DNA of 64,000 nt from Trichoderma breve (Eukaryota > Ascomycota > Sordariomycetes > Hypocreales > Hypocreaceae): contig NC_079232.1 in the NCBI RefSeq assembly GCF_028502605.1, positions 3,038,001 to 3,102,000 of the forward strand. Direction: 5' to 3'. The notes beneath the pieces were generated by a model that was not told where the DNA came from, searched no databases, and saw nothing but the letters and a program-made list of their open reading frames with translations. The first letter of the stretch is position 1, and every line of letters starts with the position of its first letter. The translations under genes and the position numbers were made by a program. Shown one piece after another: positions 12,021-25,487 of this stretch.

Positions 12021-13333
12021 ATGGAAACCTCAGATCGAGACGCCTTCTTCCAAACCGAGTGAGTTGGAGAGAAACCTCCTTGAAATTTCTTTTGCCTGCT
12101 CATTCTAATCATTGTCACAGTGCCTCTAATGCCGAGAGGGAGCGCAAGGCTCTCAAAGCTGGCAACAAAAATGGAGACCCAATTGCCATGAAGTCAAAGA
12201 TTCTGGCTGCGGTTCCTGACCCCTTTTCTCCTTCAACCGCCATTTTCATCGCGGAATCGGCAGGCTTTGTCCGCCGCATAGACCTTGCAGTAAGTATTAG
12301 CTGTGGCTAGTATTATGTATGATACGAAAACTCATCACTCATCCACTGCTTCCAGTCTGCTGCAACAAAATCAACCTATCGAGGACCCAAGGCCCCCGTG
12401 ACATGCGTCGCCATTGGAGGCAGTGGCAACAAGACCGTCTTTGCCGGCTCATGGGACAAGGACATTTGGTCTTGGGATGTCGAGACAGCCCAGCTCGGAC
12501 GCAAGTTCAGCGGCCACTCGGACTTCATCAAGGTCGTCATCTGCACCAAGGTATCCGGCAAGGAGATCCTCATCAGCGGCGGTGCAGACAAGAAGATCTT
12601 GGTCTGGGACATTGAGTCTGGCAAGCGTCTTCACACGCTCCAAGACCCGACCACGACAATGCTTGCTGTGCAGCACCTTGCCATTGACCCTGTCCTGAGC
12701 ACGCCTGATGCCGTGGTCATCGCGAGTGCGAGTAGTGACCCTCATATCCGCCGATGGAAAATCACAGCCACTGGCTTCGAGCAGTTGACCGAGGCATTCC
12801 ATGACCGGCCCGACGCCGAGAAGCTCACCATTGCGGAACACGAGACGAGCGTCTACAAGCTGGTATACGACCTCGATAGCGAGGAGGGCGATCTCTGGAC
12901 GGCTAGTGCAGACGGCACCGCCAAATGTCTCGCTCGGGCTCGCAACTTTGAGGCCGACGATGTCTTTACACATGGAGACTACGTCCGCGCCGTGATTCCT
13001 ACGGAAAGCTGGGTCATCACCGCGGGACGAGACGAGAATGTCAAGGTCTGGGACAGGTCTTCAGGCAAGCTGTACTGCACGCTGGAGGGACACTACGAGG
13101 AAGTGACGGATCTGATCCTGCTGCGTAACTCGCGAGGATTACCTGAAAAGGTTTGCAGTGTCAGCATCGATGGCACCATTCGTACGTGGCCTCTGAGCAA
13201 GGGCGAGTTGGACGAGGTCGTCAAGAATATTGAAGAGTCCAAGAAGCCGGTAGAACAAGAGGCTGAGCCGGAGTCGGGTAACATGTTGACCGCAGAGGAG
13301 GAGGCAGAATTAGCTGAACTGATGGATGATTGA
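12021..13333 (+). CDS. WD40-repeat protein, function unassigned
   Basis: Probable beta-propeller scaffold. Three exons, 12021-12058, 12121-12289 and 12356-13333, join in frame into about 394 residues. The start is a Kozak-like GCCGCCATGG. Donors are GTGAGT and GTAAGT; acceptors are CACAG and TTCCAG. At least six WD repeats can be traced: ending WDKDIWSWDV, GGADKKILVWDI, SSDPHIRRWKI, SADGTAKCLAR, GRDENVKVWDR and SIDGTIRTWPL. The C-terminus is a charged tail ending EEEAELAELMDD. The N-terminal METSDRDAFFQTDASNAERE is hydrophilic with no signal peptide or membrane segment. I cannot name an orthologue. Its head-to-head position with mcl1 may mean shared cell-cycle expression, but the promoter alone does not prove a common role. 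Confidence 0.85.
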
Positions 13334-16300
13334 TTAATCGGGTACTCTTAGACAGCCAACAGAATAAGCACTTGAAAGAGTCTATTCTCTACATCTCATT
13401 TGTTGAATGCTCTCATTTAGGGGGTTGCTGATGGGCGGGCGCAGTTGGTCCAAGGTGGTTGGCGCAGAGATCCCTCGTGACGGCTACCTGCTTCTCAAAC
13501 CTTCGATGAGCTAGTTGCAAACGGAACCACGTGGTTACTGAAATACATAACACTGCATTTAATATGAAACTGTTGACGGTATGTCATCTTCACCGACTCT
13601 TCCGGCTCTACGTGTAGCATGCTGAAAAGCAAACGCTGATTTGCCTACCTGCATATCAACTTTACCATCCTGCCGGATTCTCCCCCTATTTTACAAAATC
13701 ATGTTAGATATGTGTGCCAAATTTGGCTTCAAATCTAATTATGTGTTTTTTTGTTTGTCAACCATTACGAAGCTAGCAGGGGAGGTGCACAACACGTTGT
13801 TCTCGTAAAGAACTTGCATCCGTATAGGAGGCCGTTTGCCGTAAAGCTTGTCACTTGATTCGGTTCACAACTTCTTCTGGAGTCATACGTAGCATCATGG
13901 AAAGGGGCTATGCGGCACGTTCGATCAGAGTCGTTCAAAGAGGATAGGGAGCTTAAGTGGAAAGAGTTGGCGAAGCCACAACGAAGAAGGGATGAGCAGC
14001 ATAATGGGTATCGAGGCTGAGGAGGAGCGTAGCTAGCAGAGCTATTGGATCAAATACTACCTACTCCTTCAGGCTACCGGTAAGCTGCCCAACATTGACG
14101 AGGTGTGATCGATGAGCCAGTTCCATGGCATGCGACTGGGCTAGCTGAAGTTGGCTCCGTATCTCCGGTAGCACTCCGCCGCTATTTCGTATACGACGCT
14201 GTGCTTCTATGATTAGAGCCAGCAATCTCCAGGCTTGTATGAGTAGCTCAGGCCGGGATATATGCAGACGCTGCAAGATGCTGCACTGGTCTCATCCGCA
14301 CGCTGCGTTTGCTATACACGGCTCTACAAGCGGCTCATACGCCGCACAGAGCACCAAAAGGTCACGATATCACGCATGCCGCGTTGTTGTAACGCATGGA
14401 CGCACAGGTTGTTGCTGCATGTTGGTACGCAGCTCCCAGCAGCTGTGGGAGCTGTTTACTCGTTTGGGTTGGTGCCTTCGGGTCCCGGCGCATAGCATTA
14501 TTCTGGCTCCCAATTTTACCAGAATAGATAATCTTGTTAGCCGTCGGTCCGGCGGCCTTGAGATCCCTGCATTGTGGAGCTCCGGGGTCCTGGGCATCTC
14601 CAAGCTGGCCGGATCATCTCCCGTTGGACGATTAGCTGCAGATCAAACTCAGTAACAAGCTTCACCTGCGGCCGCGGAATGCTTGATTAGAGTTGAAAGA
14701 AAAGTAAATAGAGAGAATTGCTTATCAGCCGCGGTCTACTGCGAGAATCAGGCCCAAGGCTCTCGGGGAAGTGGGGAATCCCTGTGATATGTAATGGCCG
14801 CGGCCTGGACTCGACTGAGAATGTAGTATTTTCTCGATTCATTCTGAAACAACTAGAAAGCTCGCATAATCTTTCTTGGTCGGTTATCCAGAGGCTATTA
14901 ATGCCCACAGATATTATTCAAGCGAGAATGGCAATTAAAATTCCAGGCGAATTTTGTTGTGAAGAGTGTCGACCAGGTCTTGTCAAGGCAAATTTCCCGG
15001 AAGAGATATATAAAGCACGGACCCCCTTGTGTTCGTAAACATTGATCGGAAACCAAGGTTTCTAATTTATGTTGGGTTGTACCTAGACGCATAGACTCAT
15101 TGGTGGCGACATGGATACTCTGATGAGACAACTCTGAGATATTGTGTATGAGTACAAGGATGTACTCGAGGTGCCGGATGCCTCATGGGCGAGTCTAGCT
15201 GCGGGAGCTACTGCTATTGTAGAGTGTCAATACATCTCAATTGTAAAATAACGAGTAAACTGATGGATAGAATAGCCGTCTGAATGCTTTTAGTTTGGTA
15301 ATATGAGATGAAAGATGAATTTCGACGTATACTTCGTATTGCTGAACATACAACTCCCGGCTGGGCTTTAATGTTGGTAATTTGAGCAGCAGGAGATCAA
15401 CACGAGGCTCGTGCTGCTGTTGGAAAATATAGAGAAGCTTATGCACCCACACTCAAACACGTCGTGGCTCCAGTCTGGGGAAGTTGCCTCGAGGGGAATG
15501 TCATGCTGGTCAAGATCCGCTGACAGTTGCCAAAATTCCTTCTCCTGAAACCTGCATGCGGTGATTACTTTTCACACAGAAAAGGTTTCTCATTTCAAAT
15601 CCTCCAGCTTCTTAGGACCGCGGATTCGGCTGTTGTGGCAATATTGCGACGGGAGGAGCATGTCTGTGCAGGTGCAGTACGGATACCAGGAACAAGTCCG
15701 AGATAACGTTTCACGCCTGCCGGTGGCCGTGTATATCATGGACAAACCTCCAAGATTTGGTGACGGCAAGCCTCAATTACATGGACAGAAGCCGTAAGCT
15801 GCCCTGAGCAACTTGATAGAACTGAATGCCGTCTAGTACCCAACAAACAAAGTATGGGGATGTAATTCAAATGCCTCCCACCGTGGGTTTGGTTGGCTGG
15901 ATGTCTTTGGCCAACGCCAGCAGTGTACAGGTGTGGTAGATGTTGGACCACCAAGGTCAGGTATGTGAGTTTCAGGTGGCTAATGTCGAACCAAGCACTC
16001 TGTCGAAAATATGTTTCATCGACACGTTGAGTCACGTCGTTCAACGTTTACGAGGTGCTCGCAAGTCGAAACAAGCCACGTTTTGTAGCCTTGTGGTACT
16101 GCTGGAATATTTTAGTAGTGCAATCGTAATTTCGATACACCTAATCAGGGGTCATGCTTGGAGATATACAGTAGCCTCCTCCAGATGGAATGGGGTAGAG
16201 CATATATGTGAATAAGAGTTGGCATAAGCTTGCAGGTATATGACCGCCCTGTGATACTCAAAGGCGTACTCAAACTGCTCAAGTTTGGCGTAGACTTATG

Positions 16301-19300
16301 AGCAAAGGTTAAGTAGACTGATTCGAAGAGTTGCACCCCCCGTCTGTTGGTGACCCCAAGCATAAGATTCGTTTCAAGGCGTATTGCCCTCATGTCCAAA
16401 CATAAGGCGTGCAAGTGCATGATGGAGACGCAAACATACTTTTGCCCACTTCATACTCCTGCGGACATGTTCCAGCCCTTTTCAGGGGATAAACATAAGA
16501 TGTTGGCGATGGGCAAGAGTGATATCCAATGCACTCTGAGATAGGAGAATAAGCATCGCTGAGGAGAAAGATGGACTGCTATCTGACGTTAAGGTGGTGG
16601 TAGACTTGAATGTAGCATAAGCATGCTGCGAAGAGTGCACACCTGGTTGCGAGAACAAGATTCAAGTCCCCTGAGCATTCAGTGGAATTCCGATAATTCG
16701 TACTCGTCTCATTGATCATTGTTTGGTCGGTGTTGACAATCTGATTGTTGGATCGGACGTACGGTGCAAACGGCCGCACTACTCGATCGGGGCACAACCC
16801 GACTGCTTCACATACATGGATGGCAACATGTGTGTTTGGATACCCTGAGCTGATTTGCAGACGATGAGATAGATACCACTACCACACAGGCCATCACCAC
16901 CGGAAATTTAGCGGCCAAATCTCGAGTTCGTGATTGGTGCCTCGCTCTTTGGCTCCGGTTGGTTGTTTGGGAATTACTTGTTGCTTTGAGTACACATGTC
17001 CGAAGCGCTGGTAATACGAGTACCGATGCTGGCGGCTGCATCTTGGAAGCGTAGCCAATGGAAATAGGTGGAGTTGTGTGACGGGCGATGTGGTGGTGCG
17101 TCATGATTGTCAGGCTGAGGTCAGCTGTGCTCCCCGGCTTCCAATGGCAGCTTCTTAGTGGTAGCTGTGCGCGACAAGCTATCAAGCGTGTATCACGGCG
17201 TTTTCTTTGTTTATGCCGAATATGAAAGAGGGAAAGCCCCTTGGGTTTGCACACACTCGCACATGCATGCCACATGTACGGAGTAGTCTGGATGCTGCCT
17301 CACTGCGACACAGGTCCGCGGCGTCGTAGCAAGTCGTCTTTCTTCTGACGATCATGTCTAAGACATCGTTCGTGCCTGTGTCGCTGCTTCAGAGGACGCT
17401 AGCTTCTCCACTGAATCTTCTGTAGATATGGAGTACCGGTACTAAGACTCTCTCCAATGGCTGCCAGCGAGAATGTCTTTGAGTGCCGCTTGGGTCGTGT
17501 GGGGTCCCCGGCATCAGGTTCGCCTGAACGTGGGCGAGTGGGCTGAAAGCTCTGGGCCTCAATGGGATAGGCTCCGATGGAGGCATGGGCGCATTGCGAG
17601 GCCCGGAGATGAGGTAAACTGGCAGTAGTGTCAAGACCAACATGCGACGGTCGACGGCGCTTTGCAAACCGAAGCTATGGATGGACAGATCAGCCGGGCT
17701 TGTGCTGCGGCTGTGACAGACTGTTTGACTGTGTGTGGACTTTTTGTCAGTTGTTGGCGCCCAGAAACCTGGCCGGTTGGCCACAGGGGCGCTGTCCAAT
17801 TGTCCAATTCCCATCTCGCATTGCCGTCCCCCCATGTCGTGTGCCCCTGTCAGCCACTTTTGGCGTCTTCCCACTCCAAGCCCCTTGTTTCTGCCACCGA
17901 GATCAAGCGAAGTGTAGTCAGATTCTCAAAATGGCGATGTTGAAGCCTCCTTTTCTTCGCGAAGGAATACTGTAGGATGAAGCTGGTAGGTTGGGGAGCT
18001 TAGCTTAGTGTGGTAGGGCCGAGAAGTGTGGCATCTGTAGGAAGCCCGGCGGCATCAGACACACGCATCTTTTTCCCTCCAGGGAGTTGTCCGCGTAGTT
18101 GGTTGTCTGTGTCCGTTGCGGTTCTAACACGGCCGGCATCGAGAAGACGTGGAGGAGCCATTCTTGCCCATGGGTTCGGTAAATTGGACCTGTACGAAGC
18201 ACCACTTCTGCTCATCAACGACTCCATAATAGGAACGGAGAAAAAGGAAAGAGAACAAAGGAAGAGAAAAAGAAAAAAAGAACACACAGACGAAGAGGCA
18301 TATGAACCCGACCCTTGCTCGCCCGGCAAACCGTGCACTCACGCACCCGCCGCCCCGTGAGAGCTGCTCCCGACGAACTCCAGGGTTCGACCACTTTGGT
18401 ACATAATTTTCTGGCGCATCTGACGCGGCTGTTGTGATTGACGGTGACGACCGACTTCGCCCATTGGCATGTCCGTCCAGCAAGTGACATGTGAGCACAA
18501 GGACTAACAGGATTAGCAGTGCTACCAACCATTACAAAATGAAGCTATAACCAGTTCTTCCCTGTTTCCCGGTGGGGCTCAAAGCCGAGTCGGTGATCAA
18601 CTCCCGGCTGGTGCTTTTTATTAGTGCACTCGCACAAGTTCTGCGCAGTAGGGATGCTGGTAGCTGGGAATTACCGGCGTCTACTTGCATCTGCGAACGA
18701 GCAGGTATTTGGTACTGATGCAGGTACGACATGTTACAGTGCACTAACGTGAGGCAGGTGCACGGCATCAGGCAAGTGCACAGGAAGCAAGAGCTCCGTA
18801 CTCCCGTACTGCCGTACTTGTACCTGGTAGGACGAGTACAGGTACGGGCACAGGTACGGGCACAGGTACGAGTCCAGGTACTTGCGTCTGCTGGCAGCCG
18901 CCCAGAGCTCTGGATGAAGCTCGACGATTTTGTTGTGTGCCAGCTTCAGACCTCCTTCTCGATCGCTCATCTATTTTACTTTAACCATCTACTATACTCT
19001 TACACCACCTGCGAGTACTTTTACTCTGCTCCTCCTTACACCCTCTTTTCCTTTCCTACTAATCTTCTCCCTTCATCCTCTCTTGTCTTTCTCCTCTGTT
19101 CTATTCTCGTCTCATCATCCTCACTCTTCTTTCTTCCGCAAGGCTTCTCCCCATCGTACTCGGTAGTTTTCGCCCACTTCCTTGCTGCTGGTCATCCAGG
19201 CCCTGCAAGTCAACCCTTTCTTTCCTACCCCTGCTGACGTCCCCAACTGTCACTTGTCATATCCCAGAGCTTGCGCTGTCGATAGAAAAACGCAGCTATA

Positions 19301-19654
19301 GCTCCAGGAAACCTGTCGGCTTCTCGCAGCTTCAACAGTCCCGGCGAATCAGAAATCTCGGCTGCGTCATTGCGGTCATGGTCTCTTCGAATACCTACGA
19401 GTAGAGACAAACGCCAGCATAAACGACAAGAGAGACGGGCGGAAGCAGATCACTCACCCACCGCCATTCTACCTACCTCGTCCCTGTTCTCCATCACTGC
19501 CTCCGCCGTGGCCCTGGGGCCCTGCGCGCAGTCAATCAGCTGAGAAATTCATCCCAACAGTCTTCGGCTCCGCTTACATTTCTGGGCCATTTCCCTTCTT
19601 GATTCAATCCGTCTTCACCTTCATCCAGACGCCTGTCGACGTCCAATCTTCACC
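13334..19654. other. 6.3-kb gene-poor interval
   Basis: No recognisable protein or RNA gene. Frames here are short and lack family motifs or splice logic. A TATATAAAG word occurs near 15006 without a supported gene after it. Bases 18229-18291 are purine-rich (AAAGAAAAAGAAC type). A 12-bp tandem repeat sits at 18841. From about 18955 to 19654 the plus strand is strongly pyrimidine-rich (CTCTTTTCCTTTCC-like), consistent with promoter and leader of the gene starting at 19655. Confidence 0.4.
18841..18881. repeat. 12-bp tandem repeat (GGTACGGGCACA)n
   Basis: Two identical 12-mers GGTACGGGCACA, a third diverged copy GGTACGAGTCCA, and a partial GGTAC lie in direct tandem. The unit contains the GTACG core that recurs through the intergenic DNA of this window. 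It lies about 770 bp upstream of the gene at 19655. Confidence 0.85.
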
Positions 19655-22576
19655 ATGGCGGACACTAAGCTGGAGGCTTACGGAAACATTGTCGCTTTCG
19701 AAGGCCATCCTGACGTTGTGTCAACTCAACTCAGGTTGCTGCCAACCTCGCCTCAAATCCTCATTCTTCCAGCGGTTCAGTGCTACATTGCCAGTGACGA
19801 TTCAGACAAGGCCTTCGAGGTACGGGCTTATATTCGAAAGGTCCATGACGCTCTCATCACTCGCCAAGAAGCTGCGCGCAGCTTCCTGCATGGCGCGACA
19901 ACATCGAACAAGCGGTTGGCCTTTCTCAATGGTGGTTCACCGAGTGCCCATGCGCTCTGTATTAAGGCCATCATGAAGCACGAAACAGGCGGAGACCGGG
20001 TTGAGGCAGAAGCTGTTTACGCCCAGCTGGCGAAGGGTGGCCTGGCTGGTCTCGAGGCTAAGAGCCAAATACACAGTCGGGCAGGCTCTGTCGGCGGCGA
20101 GTCAGTGTTCAACGAAGAGCTCCATGATCCCATAACACGAGCCATGAGAGCTGCTGATGCTTTGGACCGCGACACAGCTAATCTTCAACCATCTGATATG
20201 CTCGAACTTACCATGACAACTCGACCACGCAGCCTAAGCTTGCCACTGTATGGCTACTCGGATGGCTTTGGTGACGCAGCTCCTTTTTTCCTCTTCGGCG
20301 CGCACGTTGAAGATGAGGTCGATGTGGAGGATAACTCCCCTCTTGCCCCAGGGGCGCCGACGTTTGCTGTCGTGGACTACAACCAGCCGGCGAAACGACC
20401 AGTCTCGGTAGAACTCGCACCTGCATCGCCGAGTGGTGCTGGTAAATCCAAAGTGCAGTCGAACCTTGGAGTACACCGTGATACGGAAATGCTCTCCCCG
20501 ATAGCCCCGACTTTCAATGCCCGCACACGCGATACCGTCACCAGCGGGGAATCTACCACATCCGACATACGCACATCAATTTCGAGCTCCAAGGGAACAC
20601 TGCAAAGAGTCAGATCGTTGGATAGAATCTATCCTATCAGTGCCAAGTTGAGAGATCTCTGCATCACAGGAGCTTCGCAAGAGATGGGAGAAGGTTCCAG
20701 CGTTTTCCCCCGTTCACGCTCTTTCATGGTTGTTGGCGAAGAGAAACCTCCAGCTATCCGGAGATTGAGTTATGTTGACAGGCGAACGGCCTTATCCAAA
20801 GGTCGTCGCCCAACAGTCAAAGTTGAACAAACTTCTCTCGATAAAAAGACGACACAAGGTCCAAATTCCGGCGGAGCGTCTCAGCTTCACTTAGGAGCAG
20901 ACATCGCTACCACTCCAGATGTTCCGTTTCAGCCAATACTACCTTGGGCAGAAAATCTAGTGGTTCATTTCAGAGATGAGTCACCAAATTTACTCCTTTC
21001 TTCAATAATCAAATCGTTCAAAGCCGGCAACTATCCTATACTGTCGTCTCCCGCTTCGGTGTCTGTGTACTCTGGAAATGTGTCCGCCCCAACGACTTTT
21101 CTTCATCAGCCGACTACATTTGATCAAAGGTCTTATGAAAGATCTCACGACATCTCTGGATTGGGTATAGTAAATAATGATGATTTCGTCTTCACCACTC
21201 GGCTTCAACCGCCGCCTGCGAGAGAACGAACTGTCCCATCCGTGAATGTCATTCGGCCGCCAACACCAGCACAGACGCCACCTCCTTGCACAGGAATGGA
21301 GGACAAGTTTCACGAATTTGATATTGTTTCAGGACAGACTGCCGTCGCCATCCAGAACTCGCTTAGATCAGTCCTGAGCCTATACTTTCCTCCAGAAGCT
21401 GAGGGCTATCGCCAATTCCAATTCTCTCTCCTTCCTGAATTCGACGGTTTATGGAAGCCTGTATTCCGAGAAACCGAGCCCAAGGGCTCTCCGAGAGGAA
21501 CCAACCGAAGAGTCGATCACATTCTGGCGATAGGGTCCCAGCAAGGTGTGGACAAAGTATACTCGTCAGGAATCATTAAGCAACTAGAGACGATTGGGAC
21601 GAAATCAAGCGATCGCCAGGGTCGCAGCGGGCGAGTAGATTTCCGGTAGGTCGCTCATGCAAGATATTCGCCTAGTGTAATTGGCAAGAGAAGTGGCTAA
21701 CTGATCTGTAGATACTTACTCGCCAATGCCATGCAAGCATTCACTGCCCTTCCCCTGACGAATCAAACATCCGATAACCCTTTCGCCAATTCCTACCTTC
21801 TGGCGACACTGCTTATTCCCCATCTCGAAACATACTTGGCACTCCACTCGGAAATTCGCTATCTTCTACTAGAGTATCCTCCTGAGCACCTGGCCACCGT
21901 ACTGGCATTGCAAAAGTTGATAGGCGTGGACCTTATCAAGGTGGCCCAAATTGTTGACCCTAACAACAAAGACTGTTTACCTTTTACCCAGATTGGGGGT
22001 CCTACCGTCGGGACCAAGATCAATACCAAAACACCCAATTTGTCACCACAGTCGTCAAGCTCGGATATCACAGTCTCCAACGCAAACTTCCTACTTACAT
22101 GCACGGCCACCTCCAAAGATATAGCGAAATTCGTTTCTGCAGTCTGGAATATTCAAATCGAAACTTGCGACCCTGAGCCTTCACCCAAAAGGAAGAGTTT
22201 ACCTGGCAAAAAGCCAAGGCCTGCACCGCTTGATGTCCTACTCACCAAGTTTCCTCGATCGTCATTGTCGACTCGTAGTGGGCCGTCGCCTACTTCGGCT
22301 GAACCCACTTCTAGTCCTGAATCGCTGACGCTGTCCTCTCGACGCCAGTCGTTTACGGATAATATCAAGACACCCAAGTCAGAGACCATCTACAGCCGAG
22401 CCTTCTCCAGGCGACGACTCTTCCGTAGCGACTCGGCATCGATGACTACCTTTGACCACAGTAGTGACGACAGTGAATTGGATCTAGAAGAGCGAAGGCT
22501 CATGCCCATGTTCATGAAAACCATCGAGCCTAAGGGTAATACCCGCAAAGCTCTCAAATTCTTGGGGTTGGCATAA
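19655..22576 (+). CDS. Large conserved-looking protein, function unknown
   Basis: Two exons, 19655-21645 and 21712-22576, join in frame (donor GTAGGT, acceptor CTGTAG) into 951 residues. The start CACCATGGCGGAC has a good context. The N-terminus (EAYGNIVAFEGHPDVVSTQL, then LPTSPQILILPAVQCYIASD) and the segment around the intron (AIQNSLRSVLSLYFPPEAEG, RYLLANAMQAFTALPLTNQT) look folded and conserved. The middle (about 200-520) is Ser/Thr/Pro-rich and probably disordered. The C-terminal third has a hydrophobic stretch NPFANSYLLATLLIPHLETY, a Ser-rich basic segment, and a final acidic patch DDSELDLEE. I see no signal peptide, enzyme motif or known domain and do not assign a function. A regulatory or scaffold protein is only a guess from composition. 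Confidence 0.8.
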
Positions 22577-24377
22577 TAATCCGCAATCCGGGCCCTAAGC
22601 TTCTCTTTTTTTCTTTTTCTTTTCTTTGTTTCATTATGCCGCGAAGCTTTCCTGCTTTGCCATGAGAAGTACCAGGCTGGTCGCCAGGTACTTATCTCGT
22701 TCCAACGACTTATGACATCTATATGCCATTGCTCTCTTCTCACGTATCCCATTTTATCCAATTTAAACATTTTCTTCCTCTTCACATTTTAGTTTGAAGC
22801 CTTGTTTCAGCTATTTCTTTTATTTGATGTCTTAGTGTTTTAAAGGGAAGCTGGAGTTGTTCGGGGCTGCACCAGAGTGCAACATACAAAATACGGAGAT
22901 AGACAAGTGTACTGCAAGGTAGTGAGTGGTGGAAAATGAGGACGGTTTAGGACGCGATTCTAGTTTTTTGTTTCTAGCTTTTTTTTTTTTTTTCATTTAT
23001 TGAAATGTTGCTGGGCGTGTCAGATAATACAAGACGATTCCATGTTATTGATCAAGTTTGATACCTGCAGTCGTCCATTGTTCTTGTGCATGACACTCAG
23101 TAGAGAGCACTCCCTCTGCCAAGGAGACTGACTGACGGTGTTGCAGTGTCGTGTAATCGTGTAATTTCTAGTGTTATGTAGATGAGACGAAACCGAATCA
23201 CTACTCTTACAAGCCAGACACGACGTAAACTCACGGACATACTCTCCTCCATTGCCCATAATCTACATCCAAGCTAAGACAGCACCCCTTGCAAGACAAA
23301 TAAACTAAACCTCCCCATGTCCTCCGTATTCTTTACGTGTAATAAGTTGACCAGGTAAGTATTCTTCTAGAACGAACCCCCTATTAATCACTCGGCCCCG
23401 GGATCCTTGTCATGATGACTGTACGAGTACACCGTCATCTTGGAATGCCGGTACCTATTTGAGATGTGCAGGATGTATGGTCCTTGCATTTTGCACATCT
23501 GCTTCATCTTAAGATATGAATGACTCGCCTCATCTTTAATCCTTACCTTATTAATTACTACAAAGTATTATATAAAGTATTCACGTTCACAACCGAGATA
23601 GGGACGCAGATGGAATCAGAAATGGAAATGGGAGATGGTTGGATAGTAATTACGGGTAGCAAAGCAAAAGAAAAAGAAAAGAAAAGAAAAGAAACACATC
23701 CTTGAAACACAGCATCATGGTCAATCAACATGCGCAATTCCCCTGTGTATTAATGGTACCTCCTCCATTCTCGTAAAAAAGAATGGTTAAAGAGACGAAA
23801 AAAGGTACCGGAAAGCCTTCCGGGATTAAGCACCACAAAAAGCTGTAAAGCGACAAAGGTAGGTAGTGAACAAATAATACCAATATAATAAAAAAAACCA
23901 AAGCTTGCTGCAAAGGCCATAGTTTCCATAAGCGTCCATTATTCTCCCACATAAAGAAATCTTTGTGGGAGGGAGTCATTATGGGAAAAAAGGAAGGCGT
24001 GAAAGTACAGCTAGCGCAACCGTAAGGTCCTCATCTCTCTTGAATCTTGAATTTTGCGCCTTGTTCCCAAAGTGTATCACGTCCTTCCACCCGTATGACC
24101 GTCTTCTCCCTTTCCCGTCCGACCCTAATGTGTCCTAAAAAGCAAGCGAGATTGCCACGTTGTGCGTGCGTGTGTCTGAAGGGGCGAGATCCAACGAGAC
24201 ATGATGTAATCTATGCGCAGAAATGGGGCAAACTGAAACCCTAGAATAATGGAGAAAAAGGTCATAACAAACATTGTTCAGTCGTTTCCCAAGGGACGTC
24301 ACACTGCTCTAATCATCCTGTCACCAGACTCGGCCACGACAAAGCGAACCACACGAAACCATCAAAGAGGAATACAT
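22577..24377. other. Intergenic region between convergent genes
   Basis: This region holds the 3' ends of the 951-residue gene (plus) and ypt1 (minus). Features are T-rich and A-rich tracts (for example T14 near 22979), a GAAAA repeat at 23665 and no credible coding frame. Part is likely 3' untranslated region. Confidence 0.4.
23665..23694. repeat. A/G-rich microsatellite (GAAAA)n
   Basis: Imperfect direct repeat of AAAAG units (AAAAGAAAAAGAAAAGAAAA and onward). Low-complexity, probably length-variable. Confidence 0.8.
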
Positions 24378-25487
24378 TTAACAGCAGCTGCTGTTGGAAG
24401 AGTTGCCGACACCCTGGCCCTGGCCAACGTGCACGCTGGGTTTCGTGTTGTTGGCAGTCGTGGTGCCCATGCGCTCCTTGATCTGGCGAGCCATGGTCAG
24501 GAAAGCCTGCTCAACGTTGCTGGCGTTCTTGGCGGAAGTCTCGAGGAATGGGATGCCCAGGCTATCAGCGAATTCCTAGAGAGGGGTCGTCAGCTTCAGC
24601 TTTGCAGGGGACCTAGGGGTTCGAGACATGGCAGCCTGGAGACGGCAGCCGCCATTCTGGTGCAGATGACGGTGCGGCCACCAGGCTGCAGTTGAGGCGC
24701 TAACTCACCTTGGCAACAGTGTACTCGACAACCTTCTTATCGGACATATCGCTCTTGTTGCCTACGAGCAACTTGTTGACGCCCTCGGTAGCATACCGGT
24801 CAATCTCCTGGAGCCACTGCTTGACGTTGTTGAAGGAGTCCATATCAGTGACATCGTAGACGACGCAGATGCCGTGAGCACCGCGGTAGTAAGACGAGGT
24901 GATGGTTCGGAAACGCTCCTGGCCGGCGGTATCCCACTGTAAAAGCAAAAAGAGTCTCAGCCATCTGCATCGCATCACCTTGATACGAGGGTTAGGTTTG
25001 CATCACTTACGATCTGCAGCTTCACGGTCTTGCCATCGAGTTCTATCGTTCGGATCTTCTGCGAGGGGGGTCAGTAACTGGAGAGCCCACAGGAGACCAA
25101 GTCAACGTACGAAATCGACACCGATGGTGGAGATATAAGACTCGGTGTAGGTGTCATCGGCAAATCGCAGCAGCAAGCAAGACTTTCCAACACCGGAATC
25201 ACCGATGAGGAGGAGCTTGAAGAGGTAGTCGTATCTAGAATGGGGGGAAAGCGGCGTGTCAGCTCATGGCCTCTCCTCGGCAACAGGCGCCGCCATCGTC
25301 AATCAAAGCCCATCCATCAACTCAGCAGAACCAAGCATCGATGGAGACGACAAAGCCGACGGACGGAAACTGTTTTTTGCACTGGACTGTACTCTGCGGA
25401 GTCGGTTAGCACCCGATAAGACGGACGGTTTCAGGAGATGCTATCGCAATCCAGCAACGGGGGGGCTGCGTACCACTCGGGGTTCAT
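24378..25487 (-). CDS. ypt1: Rab GTPase Ypt1 (Rab1)
   Basis: Small GTPase that drives ER-to-Golgi vesicle tethering and autophagy initiation. Five exons, 25487-25477, 25234-25111, 25058-25011, 24936-24709 and 24575-24378, sum to 202 residues, the expected length. All G motifs are visible: GDSGVGKS (P-loop), TIGVDFKIRT (effector loop), [17 protein letters not shown] and ETSAK. The C-terminus ends in two cysteines after NSSNSS, the site of double geranylgeranylation. The first exon is only 11 nt (ATG AAC CCC GA), and its donor is a weak GTGGTA; the acceptor TCTAG restores [12 protein letters not shown], which matches the Rab1 N-terminus, so the assignment is firm. It is divergent from the gene at 26874 across 1.4 kb. 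Confidence 0.97.

Noticed and set aside
12398..12400. Start codon for the WD40 gene at 12398
   Set aside because: That codon is GTG inside exon 3; two upstream exons with good splice sites give an ATG start at 12021.
18383..18395. GGTTCGACCAC as a tRNA B box
   Set aside because: No matching A box or acceptor stem upstream at tRNA distance.
24615..24625. GGTTCGAGAC as a tRNA B box
   Set aside because: Lies within an intron of ypt1 and no cloverleaf can be drawn around it.
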